DNA of 64,000 nucleotides from Streptomyces sp. V2I9 (GTDB lineage Bacteria; Actinomycetota; Actinomycetes; Streptomycetales; Streptomycetaceae), in contig NZ_JAUSZJ010000002.1 of assembly GCF_030817475.1 (NCBI RefSeq), forward strand, positions 5,842,626 to 5,906,625, read 5' to 3'. The number at the start of each line of letters is the position of its first letter. The stretch's first letter is position 1. The position numbers and the translations under genes were made by a program. This document shows, piece after piece, positions 10,576 to 18,468 of the stretch. The notes under the pieces were generated by a model. The model was not told the origin of the DNA. It worked only from the letters and a program-made list of their open reading frames with translations, and searched no databases.

Positions 10576-12336
10576 TCAGTCGTCCGCCAGCACCACGCAC
10601 GACTCCGGCGGCAGGTGCAGCACCCCGTCCGGCCCCGGCGCCTCCACCGGCTCCCAGGCTGCCAGCACCCGCCCGCCGGAACGCCGGTGGCGGCCGTGGC
10701 CGAGCGGGATCGCGGCCGGCTCGTCCGCCAGGTTCACCACGACCCGCAGGTCCCCCCTGCGGTACGCGAACCACCGGGCGTCCTCGTCGAACGCGGTCTT
10801 CACCGACGCCAGATCGGGATCGTGCAGATCGGGCAACGTGCGGCGCAGCGCGATGAGTTCGCGGTACCAGGCGAGCAGCCGTGCGTGCGGTTCGCGCTCC
10901 GGCTCGGTCCAGTCGAGGCAGGAGCGGTCCCGCGTCGCGGGGTCCTGCGGGTCGGGAATCTCCTCCTCCGCCCAACCGTGCGCCCCGAACTCCCGCCGTC
11001 TGCCGTTGCGTACGGCCTCCGCCAGCTCCGGGTCCGTGTGGTCGGTGAAGAACTGCCAGGGGGTGCGCGCCCCCCACTCCTCACCCATGAACAGCATCGG
11101 GGTGAACGGTCCGGTCAGCACGAGGGCGGCGGCGCACGCCTGGAGGCCGGGGGAGAGGGAGGAGGCCAGCCGGTCGCCCAGCGCCCGGTTGCCGATCTGG
11201 TCGTGCGTCTGCGCGTACCCGACGAAGCGGTGTGCCGGGGTGCGGGACACGTCCACCGGGCGGCCGTGGGTGCGGCCCCGGAAGCTGGAGAAGGTCCCGT
11301 CGTGGAAGAACGCCGACGTCACCGTCTTGGCGAGGGCGGCGAGCGGGGCGCGGGCGAAGTCGGCGTAGTAGCCCCGGGACTCGCCGGTGAGCGCGGTGTG
11401 CAGGGCGTGGTGGAAGTCGTCGTTCCACTGGGCGTGCAGCCCGAGGCCGCCCGCCGGGCGCGGCGTCGTGGTGCGCGGGTCGCAGAGATCGGACTCGGCG
11501 ATCAGCCCGAGCGGCCTGCCGACCTCGGCGGCCAGCGCGTCCACCGCCGTCGACAGCTCCTCCAGGAACGTGAGCGCGCGGGTGTCGGCCAGCGCGTGCA
11601 CCGCGTCCAGGCGCAGCCCGTCGAGCCGGTAGTCGCGCAGCCAGGCCAGCGCGCTGCCCAGCAGGAACGCCCGCACCTCGTCGGAGCCGGGCGCGTCCAG
11701 GTTGACCGCCGCGCCCCACGGGGTGTGGTGGGTGTCGGTGAAGTACGGGCCGAAAGCGGGCAGGTGGTTGCCGGAGGGGCCCAGATGGTTGTGGACGACG
11801 TCCAGGACCACCCCGAGCCCCAGCCCGTGTGCTGTGTCGACAAAGCGCTTCAGCCCCTCGGGGCCGCCGTACGGCTCGTGCACCGCCCACAGCGAGACGC
11901 CCTCGTATCCCCAGCCGTTGACGCCCGGGAACGGGCAGACGGGCATCAGCGACACATGGGTGACGCCCAGCTCGGCGAGATGGCCCAGCCGGGCCGCCGC
12001 CGCGTCGAAGGTGCCCTCCGGGGTGTACGTGCCCACGTGCAGCTCGTAGAGCACGGCACGGTTGAGCCGCCGTCCCTCCCACGCGGTGCGCCAGGCGTAG
12101 GCGGCCTGGTCGACGACCGCGCTCGGCCCGTCCGGCCCGTCCGGCTGCCGCCGCGAGCGGGGGTCCGGCAGCAGCGGCCCGTCGTCCACCCGGAAGCCGT
12201 ACCGGTCCCCGTCCGATGCCTCCGCCTCGGCCGTCCACCACCCCTCGCGCCCCGGATCGCGCTCCATCGGGGACCGGACCTCCGCCGCCTCCAGCACGAC
12301 CGAGTCCGCCCCGGGGGCCCACACCTCGAACTGCAT
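10576..12336 (-). CDS. treZ: Malto-oligosyltrehalose trehalohydrolase
   Basis: This GH13 enzyme of 586 residues hydrolyses the bond next to the terminal trehalosyl unit of maltooligosyltrehalose and releases trehalose. MQFEVWAPGADSVVLEA opens an N-terminal CBM48-like domain. The catalytic (beta/alpha)8 barrel shows LDVVHNHLG, GLRLDAVHAL (nucleophile Asp), LIAESDL (acid/base Glu) and YAQTHDQIGN. The ATG at 12336 has GAGGAG seven bases upstream; a start 51 bases further up is less likely. TreY and TreX/GlgX, the other enzymes of the pathway, lie 6-10 kb away on the same strand rather than adjacent. Confidence 0.95.
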   Translation of the reverse strand: MQFEVWAPGADSVVLEAAEVRSPMERDPGREGWWTAEAEASDGDRYGFRVDDGPLLPDPRSRRQPDGPDGPSAVVDQAAYAWRTAWEGRRLNRAVLYELHVGTYTPEGTFDAAAARLGHLAELGVTHVSLMPVCPFPGVNGWGYEGVSLWAVHEPYGGPEGLKRFVDTAHGLGLGVVLDVVHNHLGPSGNHLPAFGPYFTDTHHTPWGAAVNLDAPGSDEVRAFLLGSALAWLRDYRLDGLRLDAVHALADTRALTFLEELSTAVDALAAEVGRPLGLIAESDLCDPRTTTPRPAGGLGLHAQWNDDFHHALHTALTGESRGYYADFARAPLAALAKTVTSAFFHDGTFSSFRGRTHGRPVDVSRTPAHRFVGYAQTHDQIGNRALGDRLASSLSPGLQACAAALVLTGPFTPMLFMGEEWGARTPWQFFTDHTDPELAEAVRNGRRREFGAHGWAEEEIPDPQDPATRDRSCLDWTEPEREPHARLLAWYRELIALRRTLPDLHDPDLASVKTAFDEDARWFAYRRGDLRVVVNLADEPAAIPLGHGRHRRSGGRVLAAWEPVEAPGPDGVLHLPPESCVVLADD

Positions 12337-12528
12337 CCACCACTCCTCGTCGCCGGCCGGGGCGCGCGGCCACCCGGCGGGCTCCACGATCCACGCGACG
12401 GACTCTGTTCCCGCCGGCCACCGGCCATTAAGGTCTGGTCCTGATCATTGCCCGGCGAGGTTCCCGCTCATACAGGTTTTGTTCACGCGCACTGCTTTCG
12501 CTCATACGTACGGCTGCTGGAGGCCGCG

Positions 12529-13923
12529 ATGACCCTGCCGATCTTCCCGCCCGGCTTCCTCTGGGGAGCCTCCGCCTCCGCCTTCCAGACCGAGGGGGCG
12601 GTCGACGCGGACGGCAAGGGCCCCTCCGGATGGGACGCCTTCGCCGCACAGCCGGGCCGGATCAAGGACGGCACGGACACCACCCGCGGCACCGGCTTCC
12701 ACGCCCGCTACCGCGAGGACGTCGCCCTGCTCGCCGGGCTCGGGGCCGACGCCTTCCGGTTCTCCGTCAGCTGGCCCCGCGTGGTGCCCGGCGGCAGCGG
12801 AGCCGTCAACGCCGACGGGCTCGACTTCTACGACCGGCTCGTCGACGAGCTGTGCGCCCACGGCATCACCCCCGCCCCGACCCTCTACCACTGGGACACC
12901 CCGCTCCCGCTGGAGGAGGCCGGCGGCTGGCTCCACCGGGACACCGCCTACCGCTTCGCCGAGTACGCGGGCATCGTCGCCGAACGCCTCGCCGACCGGG
13001 TCCCGATGTGGATCACCGTCAACGAGCCGGCCGAGGTCACCCTGCTGGGCTACGCGCTCGGCGAGCACGCCCCCGGCCGCACCCTCCTCTTCGACGCCCT
13101 GCCCGCCGCCCACCACCAGCTCCTCGCCCACGGCCTCGCCGTCCGCGCCCTGCGCGCGGCGGGCGCGGACAACATCGGCGCGGCCTTCTCGCACGCCCCG
13201 GTCTGGACGGCGGGCGACACCGACGAGGACCGCTTCGGCGCGGAGCTGTACGACACCCTCACCAACTGGCTCTTCGCGGACCCCGTCCTCACCGGCCGCT
13301 ATCCGGACGAGAGCCTCGCCGCCCTGATGCCCGGCCCGGCCGCGGACGACCTGAAGGTCATCTCCACCCCGCTCGACTGGTACGGCGTCAACTACTACAA
13401 CCCCACCCTCGTCGGAGCTCCCCGCCCGGAGGCCCTGGAGACCTTCTCCGGCTTCACGATGCCCGCGGAACTCCCCTTCGGCATACGCGAGATCGAGGGG
13501 TACGAGAAGACCGGCTTCGGCTGGCCGGTGGTCCCCGAAGGGCTCACCGAGATCATCACCACGCTGCACACCCGCTACGGCGACCGCCTCCCGCCGCTCT
13601 ACATCACCGAGAACGGCTGCGCCCTGGAGGAACCCCACGCCGACGACCGCCGCATCGCCTACCTGGAGAGCCACCTCACCGCCCTGCGCGCGGCGATGGA
13701 CGCCGGGGTGGACGTACGCGGCTACTTCACCTGGTCCCTCACCGACAACGTCGAATGGACGGAGGGCGCCTCCCAGCGGTTCGGCCTGGTCCACATCGAC
13801 TACGAGACCCTGACCCGCACGCCCAAGAAGTCCTACGCCTGGTATGCCGACCTGATCCGCGCCCAGAAGGCCGGGAAGCGGAATCCGGCGGCCGAAAAGG
13901 CTTACGCGACGCCCCCCGAGTGA
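12529..13923 (+). CDS. GH1 family beta-glucosidase
   Basis: This 464-residue enzyme is predicted to release beta-linked glucose (or galactose) from disaccharides and aryl glycosides in the cytoplasm; it has no signal peptide. The N-terminal signature FLWGASASAFQTEG is present. The acid/base E166 lies in TVNEPAEVT and the nucleophile E361 in YITENGCAL, so both catalytic residues are intact. The ATG at 12529 follows TGGAGGCCGCG. It is divergent from treZ and followed 15 bp later by a fucosidase on the same strand, suggesting a glycoside-use pair. No sugar transporter adjoins it. Confidence 0.94.
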   Translation: MTLPIFPPGFLWGASASAFQTEGAVDADGKGPSGWDAFAAQPGRIKDGTDTTRGTGFHARYREDVALLAGLGADAFRFSVSWPRVVPGGSGAVNADGLDFYDRLVDELCAHGITPAPTLYHWDTPLPLEEAGGWLHRDTAYRFAEYAGIVAERLADRVPMWITVNEPAEVTLLGYALGEHAPGRTLLFDALPAAHHQLLAHGLAVRALRAAGADNIGAAFSHAPVWTAGDTDEDRFGAELYDTLTNWLFADPVLTGRYPDESLAALMPGPAADDLKVISTPLDWYGVNYYNPTLVGAPRPEALETFSGFTMPAELPFGIREIEGYEKTGFGWPVVPEGLTEIITTLHTRYGDRLPPLYITENGCALEEPHADDRRIAYLESHLTALRAAMDAGVDVRGYFTWSLTDNVEWTEGASQRFGLVHIDYETLTRTPKKSYAWYADLIRAQKAGKRNPAAEKAYATPPE

Positions 13924-13938
13924 TCGATACTTCCCGCC

Positions 13939-15069
13939 ATGGTCGCTTCATGGTGGTCCCGCGCCCAACTGGGGATCTTCGTTCACTGGACACCCGCATC
14001 CGTCCCCGGCTGGGCCCCGCCCCACGTGCCCGCCGCCGAACTCCCGGCGGCGGGACGGCGTGCGCCGCTGGGCTGGACCTCGTACGCGGAGTGGTACGAG
14101 AACGCGCTCCGCTTCCCCGGCTCCCCGGTCGCCGCCCACCACCGCGCCACCTACGGGAAGCGCCCCTACACGGAGTTCGGCCGCGACTTCGAGGACGGGC
14201 TCGCCACCTGGGACCCGACCGCCTGGGCCCGCGCCTTCCGGGAGGCCGGGGCCGGATACGCGGTCCTCGTCACCAAGCACCACGACGGCTTCTGCCTCTG
14301 GCCCTCCGGGACGAAGAACCCGCACCGCCCCGGCTGGCACACCACCCGCGACGTGGTCGGTGAATTCGCCGAAGCCGTACGGGCCGAGGGCCTGCGCTTC
14401 GGCGTCTACTACTCCGGCGGACTCGACTGGACCTTCGACGACCGGCCCATCGGCACCGCCGCCGACATGTTCTCCGCCGTCCCGCGCGGCGGCTACCCCG
14501 CCTACGCGGACGCGCAGCTGCGCGAGCTGATCCGCCGGTACCGCCCCGACATCCTCTGGAACGACATCGCCTGGCCCGCCTCCGCCCAGGAGATCCGCTC
14601 GCTGGTCGACTTCTACCGGTTCACCGTTCCGCACGGTGTCGTCAACGACCGGCTGCTGCCCTACGCGCCGCACTGGCGGGCTCTGACCCTGCCCGGCGCC
14701 AAGGCGCTCCACACCTGGTGGGACCGCCGGACGGTGGCGCGGGGCGAGGGCTTCGTCCCGCGCACACCGCCCGTCTTCGACTTCCGCACCCCGGAGTACG
14801 CCCGCTACGACGGCTCCGATCCGTACGAGATCACCCGCGGCGTGGACCACAGCTTCGGCTACAACCGCAACTCCGGCCCGGACGCCTTCATCGACCGGGC
14901 GGCGCTGACCTCACTGGTCCGCGACACGGCGGCCGACGGCGGGAACGTGCTGCTCAACGTGGGACCGCGCGGCGAGGACGCGACGATCCCCGCCGAGCAG
15001 CGGCTCCGCCTGGAGTGGCTGGCCGAGGAGGCCGGGGCGCTCACACCAGGTGGATCCGTTCCTGGGTGA
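13939..15069 (+). CDS. GH29 family alpha-L-fucosidase
   Basis: This 376-residue protein starts directly with the GH29 catalytic barrel (QLGIFVHWTPASVPGW), followed by VTKHHDGFCLWPS and the catalytic ILWNDIAW with nucleophile D209. Length agrees with a single catalytic domain; the C-terminal beta-sandwich of larger family members is absent. There is no signal peptide, so it probably acts on internalised fucosides. No RBS is visible; GATACT lies seven bases before the ATG. The last 29 bp overlap the 3' end of the convergent acetyltransferase gene. Confidence 0.92.
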   Translation: MVASWWSRAQLGIFVHWTPASVPGWAPPHVPAAELPAAGRRAPLGWTSYAEWYENALRFPGSPVAAHHRATYGKRPYTEFGRDFEDGLATWDPTAWARAFREAGAGYAVLVTKHHDGFCLWPSGTKNPHRPGWHTTRDVVGEFAEAVRAEGLRFGVYYSGGLDWTFDDRPIGTAADMFSAVPRGGYPAYADAQLRELIRRYRPDILWNDIAWPASAQEIRSLVDFYRFTVPHGVVNDRLLPYAPHWRALTLPGAKALHTWWDRRTVARGEGFVPRTPPVFDFRTPEYARYDGSDPYEITRGVDHSFGYNRNSGPDAFIDRAALTSLVRDTAADGGNVLLNVGPRGEDATIPAEQRLRLEWLAEEAGALTPGGSVPG

Positions 15070-15952
15070 CCGGGTATCCGGCGCGGGCGAACGCGGCGGC
15101 CATCGGCACATTGCCCCGGTCCGTCGCGGCGGCGACGAACGAGGCACCCTCCTCGACCAGGAAGCGCGTGCACTCCACCAGCAGGTCGTAGCCGTAGCCG
15201 TGCCCGCGCGCCTCGGGAACGACCCCGATGAAGCCGACGCAGGGACCCGAGGGGTTGTGCGCGGGCACCTGGATGCCCGCCACCTCCCCGTCCGGCGTGT
15301 ACGCGAGCCGCAGCCACTCCCTCGGCGACGGGCACCAGTGGAAGAAGTCCAACTCCTCCCGCGCCGCGGCCTCCAGACCTCCGGGGCCCTCGATGGCCCG
15401 GCGGGCGTGGGCGTCCAGCGTGGACGCGTGTACGCGGCGCAGCACGTCGAGGACCACCTCGTCGTCCGGCTCGGGGCGGTGGACGAGCCGCCCGGTCCGC
15501 TCCGGCAGCGGGCATCCGGGGGTCCACCGGTACTGATAGCGCTCGACCAGCGGCTCCAGACCGGCCGCCGTCGCGGCGGAGACCCGCCCCTCGACGGCCG
15601 CCCGCACCACCGGGTCGTCCCGCCAGCCGGCGGGCGCGATCAGCTCGTACTCCTTGTCGAACGGGGCGCGGCGCAGGAGTTCGGCGCCCGCCTCCGCCTC
15701 CCCGTCCGCGAAGTCGAACCAGTTGAGCAGCACGGGCTCGGTGTCGTCGGGCCCGCCCCACCAGGCGGCCCTGGCCACCACCGTGCCGTCGCGCAGGGCG
15801 ACCCAGGTCCAGTCGGGACGGTACTCGCCGCCGTCGGTGGTCGAGGTGTAGCGGTGGCCGAACGCCCCACGGCCGACGAGGGCGGCGTCCTGAAAAGAGT
15901 GGAAAAGACCGGCGTCGCTCGGGGTGAGCGCGCGGATGACCGGATCGGTCAT
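15041..15952 (-). CDS. GNAT family N-acetyltransferase (double domain)
   Basis: This 303-residue protein appears to hold two GNAT folds. The C-terminal one carries the acetyl-CoA loop (GFIGVVPEARGHGYGYDLL) and a family-typical FVAAATDRGNVPMAAAFARAGY. The N-terminal half (TDPVIRALTPSDAGLF) is more degenerate. The acceptor substrate is unknown. The ATG at 15952 follows GGAGGATCTCTTC, a clear RBS, so the ten extra upstream codons are not used. It overlaps the fucosidase gene tail to tail by 29 bp. Confidence 0.86.
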   Translation of the reverse strand: MTDPVIRALTPSDAGLFHSFQDAALVGRGAFGHRYTSTTDGGEYRPDWTWVALRDGTVVARAAWWGGPDDTEPVLLNWFDFADGEAEAGAELLRRAPFDKEYELIAPAGWRDDPVVRAAVEGRVSAATAAGLEPLVERYQYRWTPGCPLPERTGRLVHRPEPDDEVVLDVLRRVHASTLDAHARRAIEGPGGLEAAAREELDFFHWCPSPREWLRLAYTPDGEVAGIQVPAHNPSGPCVGFIGVVPEARGHGYGYDLLVECTRFLVEEGASFVAAATDRGNVPMAAAFARAGYPVTQERIHLV

Positions 15953-16292
15953 GAAGAGATCCTCCGGGGAGAAACGCGGCACTCCCGGTCAGACGGAGTC
16001 CGACACCGCCCGGTGGACGGGGCGGGAGCGCGCGGATGGGATGAAGCTGCGGATGCCGGCGGTACCGGTGGTGTTCGCACGCACGGTCCCCCCTCCCTTC
16101 ACGGCCTCGACCGATGTCGGTGCCGACCGTAGCGGCGGCCCGCGCACGCCGTCCACCGAATTCGACCGGGCGGTCCCCGCGCCCCGCGGGGCGTCCCCGC
16201 GGAGGGTTCCGCCGGGGAGCGGCGCAGGTCAGCGGCGAGGAAACACGGGCTCGTCTGGACACTCCGGGCCCTTCGGCCCGACAATCGTCGAC
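15953..16292. other. Intergenic region between divergent genes
   Basis: These 340 bases separate the acetyltransferase from the FHA gene and must hold both promoters. A perfect 14-bp palindrome CGCCCCGCGGGGCG lies at 16178-16191. GACAAT at 16280-16285 is seven bases before the FHA start codon. Nothing else is recognisable. Confidence 0.5.
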
Positions 16293-17159
16293 GTGACATC
16301 CTCCTCCGAGTTCCACACGGGTTCCGCGCGGCTGTCGGACGCCCAGCGCGACCGTGTCCTCGGCGCGCTCAGAGAGGGTGCCGCCCAGGGCAAGCTGTCG
16401 CACGACACCTTCATGCGCCGCATGGAACTCGCCCTCGCGGCCCGGCGTCCGGAGGAGCTGGCGGTCCTCACCTCCGACCTGGACGGTGGAGGCCGCTGGT
16501 CCCAGGGACTGGTCCGCGCGGTGGGCGGGATCTCCGCCTTCCCCGGACGGCTGCGCCGAGCCTGGCAGACCGAGCGGCTCCCCAAGCTGCTGCTGCCCGT
16601 GCCCGGACCGCACCCGCTCCTCATCGGCCGCGACCCGGCGAACGGACTGCGCCTCAACCACGAGACGGTCTCCCGGCTGCACGCCGAACTCCGCGCGCTG
16701 AACGGCCGCTGGCTGCTGCGCGACCTCGGCTCCACCAACGGCACCTGCGTCAACGGCCAGCGGCTCGTCGGCTCCATCCCGGTGCGGGACGGGGACCAGG
16801 TGAGCTTCGGCCACATGAGCTTCCGCCTCACCGCCCCCGCCCACCGGCCGCTCGAACTGCCGCCGCCGCCCGAGCCCCGCCCACCGGCCGCCGCACAGCC
16901 CGAACTGCCGAGACAGCACGCGCCGGGCCCGCAGCCGGGCGCCCTGGAGGGGCCACGGCCGGGGGCGGCGCCTCCGCCGCCCGCGGGCGCGTATCCGCCG
17001 CCCGCCCCGGAGCGCCCGCGGCCCGGTGAGCTGTCTCCGCCGCATGTCCCGGACCGGCCACCCCACGTCTCGGGGCGGCCGTCGCCCGGCCCCGAGCTGC
17101 CGCCGCCCGGCCCCGGCCGGGCTCCGCACCCGCCCGAGCCTCCGCGTCCGGAGGCATGA
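16293..17159 (+). CDS. DUF1707 and FHA domain protein
   Basis: This 288-residue protein begins with a DUF1707 segment (RLSDAQRDRVLGALREGAAQ, then LSHDTFMRRMELALAARRPEEL), common in actinobacterial proteins of unknown function. An FHA phosphothreonine-binding domain follows at about 105-190, with LIGRDPANGLRLNHETVSRLH and DLGSTNGTCVNGQRL. The last ~95 residues are a Pro-rich low-complexity tail. FHA domains recognise Ser/Thr-kinase products, so a link to the membrane kinases at the left end is conceivable but unproven. The GTG start is chosen because GACAAT stands seven bases upstream and no RBS exists (predicted leaderless). Confidence 0.88.
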   Translation: MTSSSEFHTGSARLSDAQRDRVLGALREGAAQGKLSHDTFMRRMELALAARRPEELAVLTSDLDGGGRWSQGLVRAVGGISAFPGRLRRAWQTERLPKLLLPVPGPHPLLIGRDPANGLRLNHETVSRLHAELRALNGRWLLRDLGSTNGTCVNGQRLVGSIPVRDGDQVSFGHMSFRLTAPAHRPLELPPPPEPRPPAAAQPELPRQHAPGPQPGALEGPRPGAAPPPPAGAYPPPAPERPRPGELSPPHVPDRPPHVSGRPSPGPELPPPGPGRAPHPPEPPRPEA

Positions 17160-17275
17160 GCCCCGCGCTCGCCCGGCCCACCCGCCGATCCGCCCCCGGC
17201 GACCGTCGGAACGGAGCCTGGCGGCCCCGACGCCCCCTCACCCGAACGGCCGTACGCTCCCTGCGGCGTGTCTCG

Positions 17276-17314
17276 GCCGGTGGTCCCCTGGGAGAGTGCG
17301 CGCCGACCACCGGC
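17276..17314. promoter_or_regulatory. 10-bp inverted repeat before the P450-like gene
   Basis: GCCGGTGGTC (17276-17285) and GACCACCGGC (17305-17314) are perfect inverted arms 19 bases apart, 23 bp before the P450-like start codon and 117 bp after the FHA stop. It may be a terminator for the FHA gene or an operator. Confidence 0.45.
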
Positions 17315-17337
17315 GCACCGACTCCAGGGGGCTGGGG

Positions 17338-18363
17338 ATGCCGGCCGACCGCCCCGAAGTCCTGCCCGACGCCCGTCGCCCGCACCGGATCGCGGGCGGG
17401 CAGCCGGGGCTCCTCGCTCCGGGAGCCACGACGGACCCGTACCGGCTGCGCCTCTACCGCCTGCTGCGTACCGAGTACCCCCTCGGCTACGACCCGGTCC
17501 TGGACGCCTGGCTGTTGAGCCGGTACGCGGACGTCGCCCTGGCCCTCACCGACCCCCGGTTCACCGGCTACCCGCACGACGGGGTCCCGCGCGGCCTGGC
17601 GGCCGTCCCGCTCGGCCTCTGCCGGGGCGGCCTGGTCTGCACCCCGGCCGCCTGGCCGTTCCACACCGTCGAACCGGTCGTCGAGCGGACCGCGTACGTT
17701 TTGGCCCGCCGGATCTCCGGACGCGACCGGGCCGACCTGGTCGCCGACTTCTGCCGCTGGCTGCCCACCGGAGCGGCCGCGGCGGTCTCCCCCGCGGGCC
17801 TGAACGGCCGGTACCGGGGCGACCTGCGGCGGCGGACCGGCCGTGGAGCCGACGACTGCGCCGCCTCCACCGCGCTGCGCGAGCACGCCCTCGCCTCGTT
17901 CCTGGCGAACATGCTGGACGACCCCGATCTGCGGGCCGCCGCGACAGCCGGAGAACCGGCCGGGCACAGCGCCGCGACGTTGCTCGGGCGGGCCTGGGCC
18001 GAGACCCTGCGCCGCGATCCGCCGGTCCAGATCGTGCTGCGCCGCACCCGTACCGCCGTGGCCGTCAGCGGCGGCACGCTCCCCGCCGGGGCGCCCGTCG
18101 CCTGCCTCATCGGCGCGGCGGGCCGCGACCCGGCCCGGTTCGCCGCGCCCGACCGCTTCGACCCGCTGCGGGCCGACGCGGACACCCTGCTCACCGGCCC
18201 GGCGAACTGTCCCGCCGCCCGCCTCGGCCGGCTGGAGGCCGAACACGGCCTGCGCGCCCTGCTGACGGCGATGCCGGGCATCCGCTGGGCCGACGGCTTC
18301 CGGCCGGTGGCGGGCGGCCTGCTCACCCGAGGCCCCCGCACCCTGCTTGTCCACCCGTCCTGA
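17338..18363 (+). CDS. Cytochrome P450-like protein, short and atypical
   Basis: This 341-residue protein is related to bacterial cytochromes P450 (usually ~400). YRLLRTEYPLGYDPVLDAWL and LSRYADVALALTDPRF match the P450 N-terminal region. ETLRRDPPVQ is the ExxR motif, and DPARFAAPDRFDPLR matches the meander region. The heme-ligand loop is shortened to GPANCPAARLGRLEAEHGL: the cysteine and the following A..L.RLE helix remain, but the usual F-G-x-G-x-H residues are gone. No I-helix A-G-x-x-T was found. It may be a divergent P450 or a non-catalytic relative. No ferredoxin gene adjoins it. GGGG before the ATG may serve as RBS. Confidence 0.72.
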   Translation: MPADRPEVLPDARRPHRIAGGQPGLLAPGATTDPYRLRLYRLLRTEYPLGYDPVLDAWLLSRYADVALALTDPRFTGYPHDGVPRGLAAVPLGLCRGGLVCTPAAWPFHTVEPVVERTAYVLARRISGRDRADLVADFCRWLPTGAAAAVSPAGLNGRYRGDLRRRTGRGADDCAASTALREHALASFLANMLDDPDLRAAATAGEPAGHSAATLLGRAWAETLRRDPPVQIVLRRTRTAVAVSGGTLPAGAPVACLIGAAGRDPARFAAPDRFDPLRADADTLLTGPANCPAARLGRLEAEHGLRALLTAMPGIRWADGFRPVAGGLLTRGPRTLLVHPS

Positions 18364-18468
18364 CGTCCCCGGCCCTCGCCCGCGCGCCCTCCTGCGCACC
18401 GACCTGGCGACCGGGTGAACCCGCGTCGCACCGGAACCGTCGCGTGCGGTCCGGCCCGCCCCCTCCGC

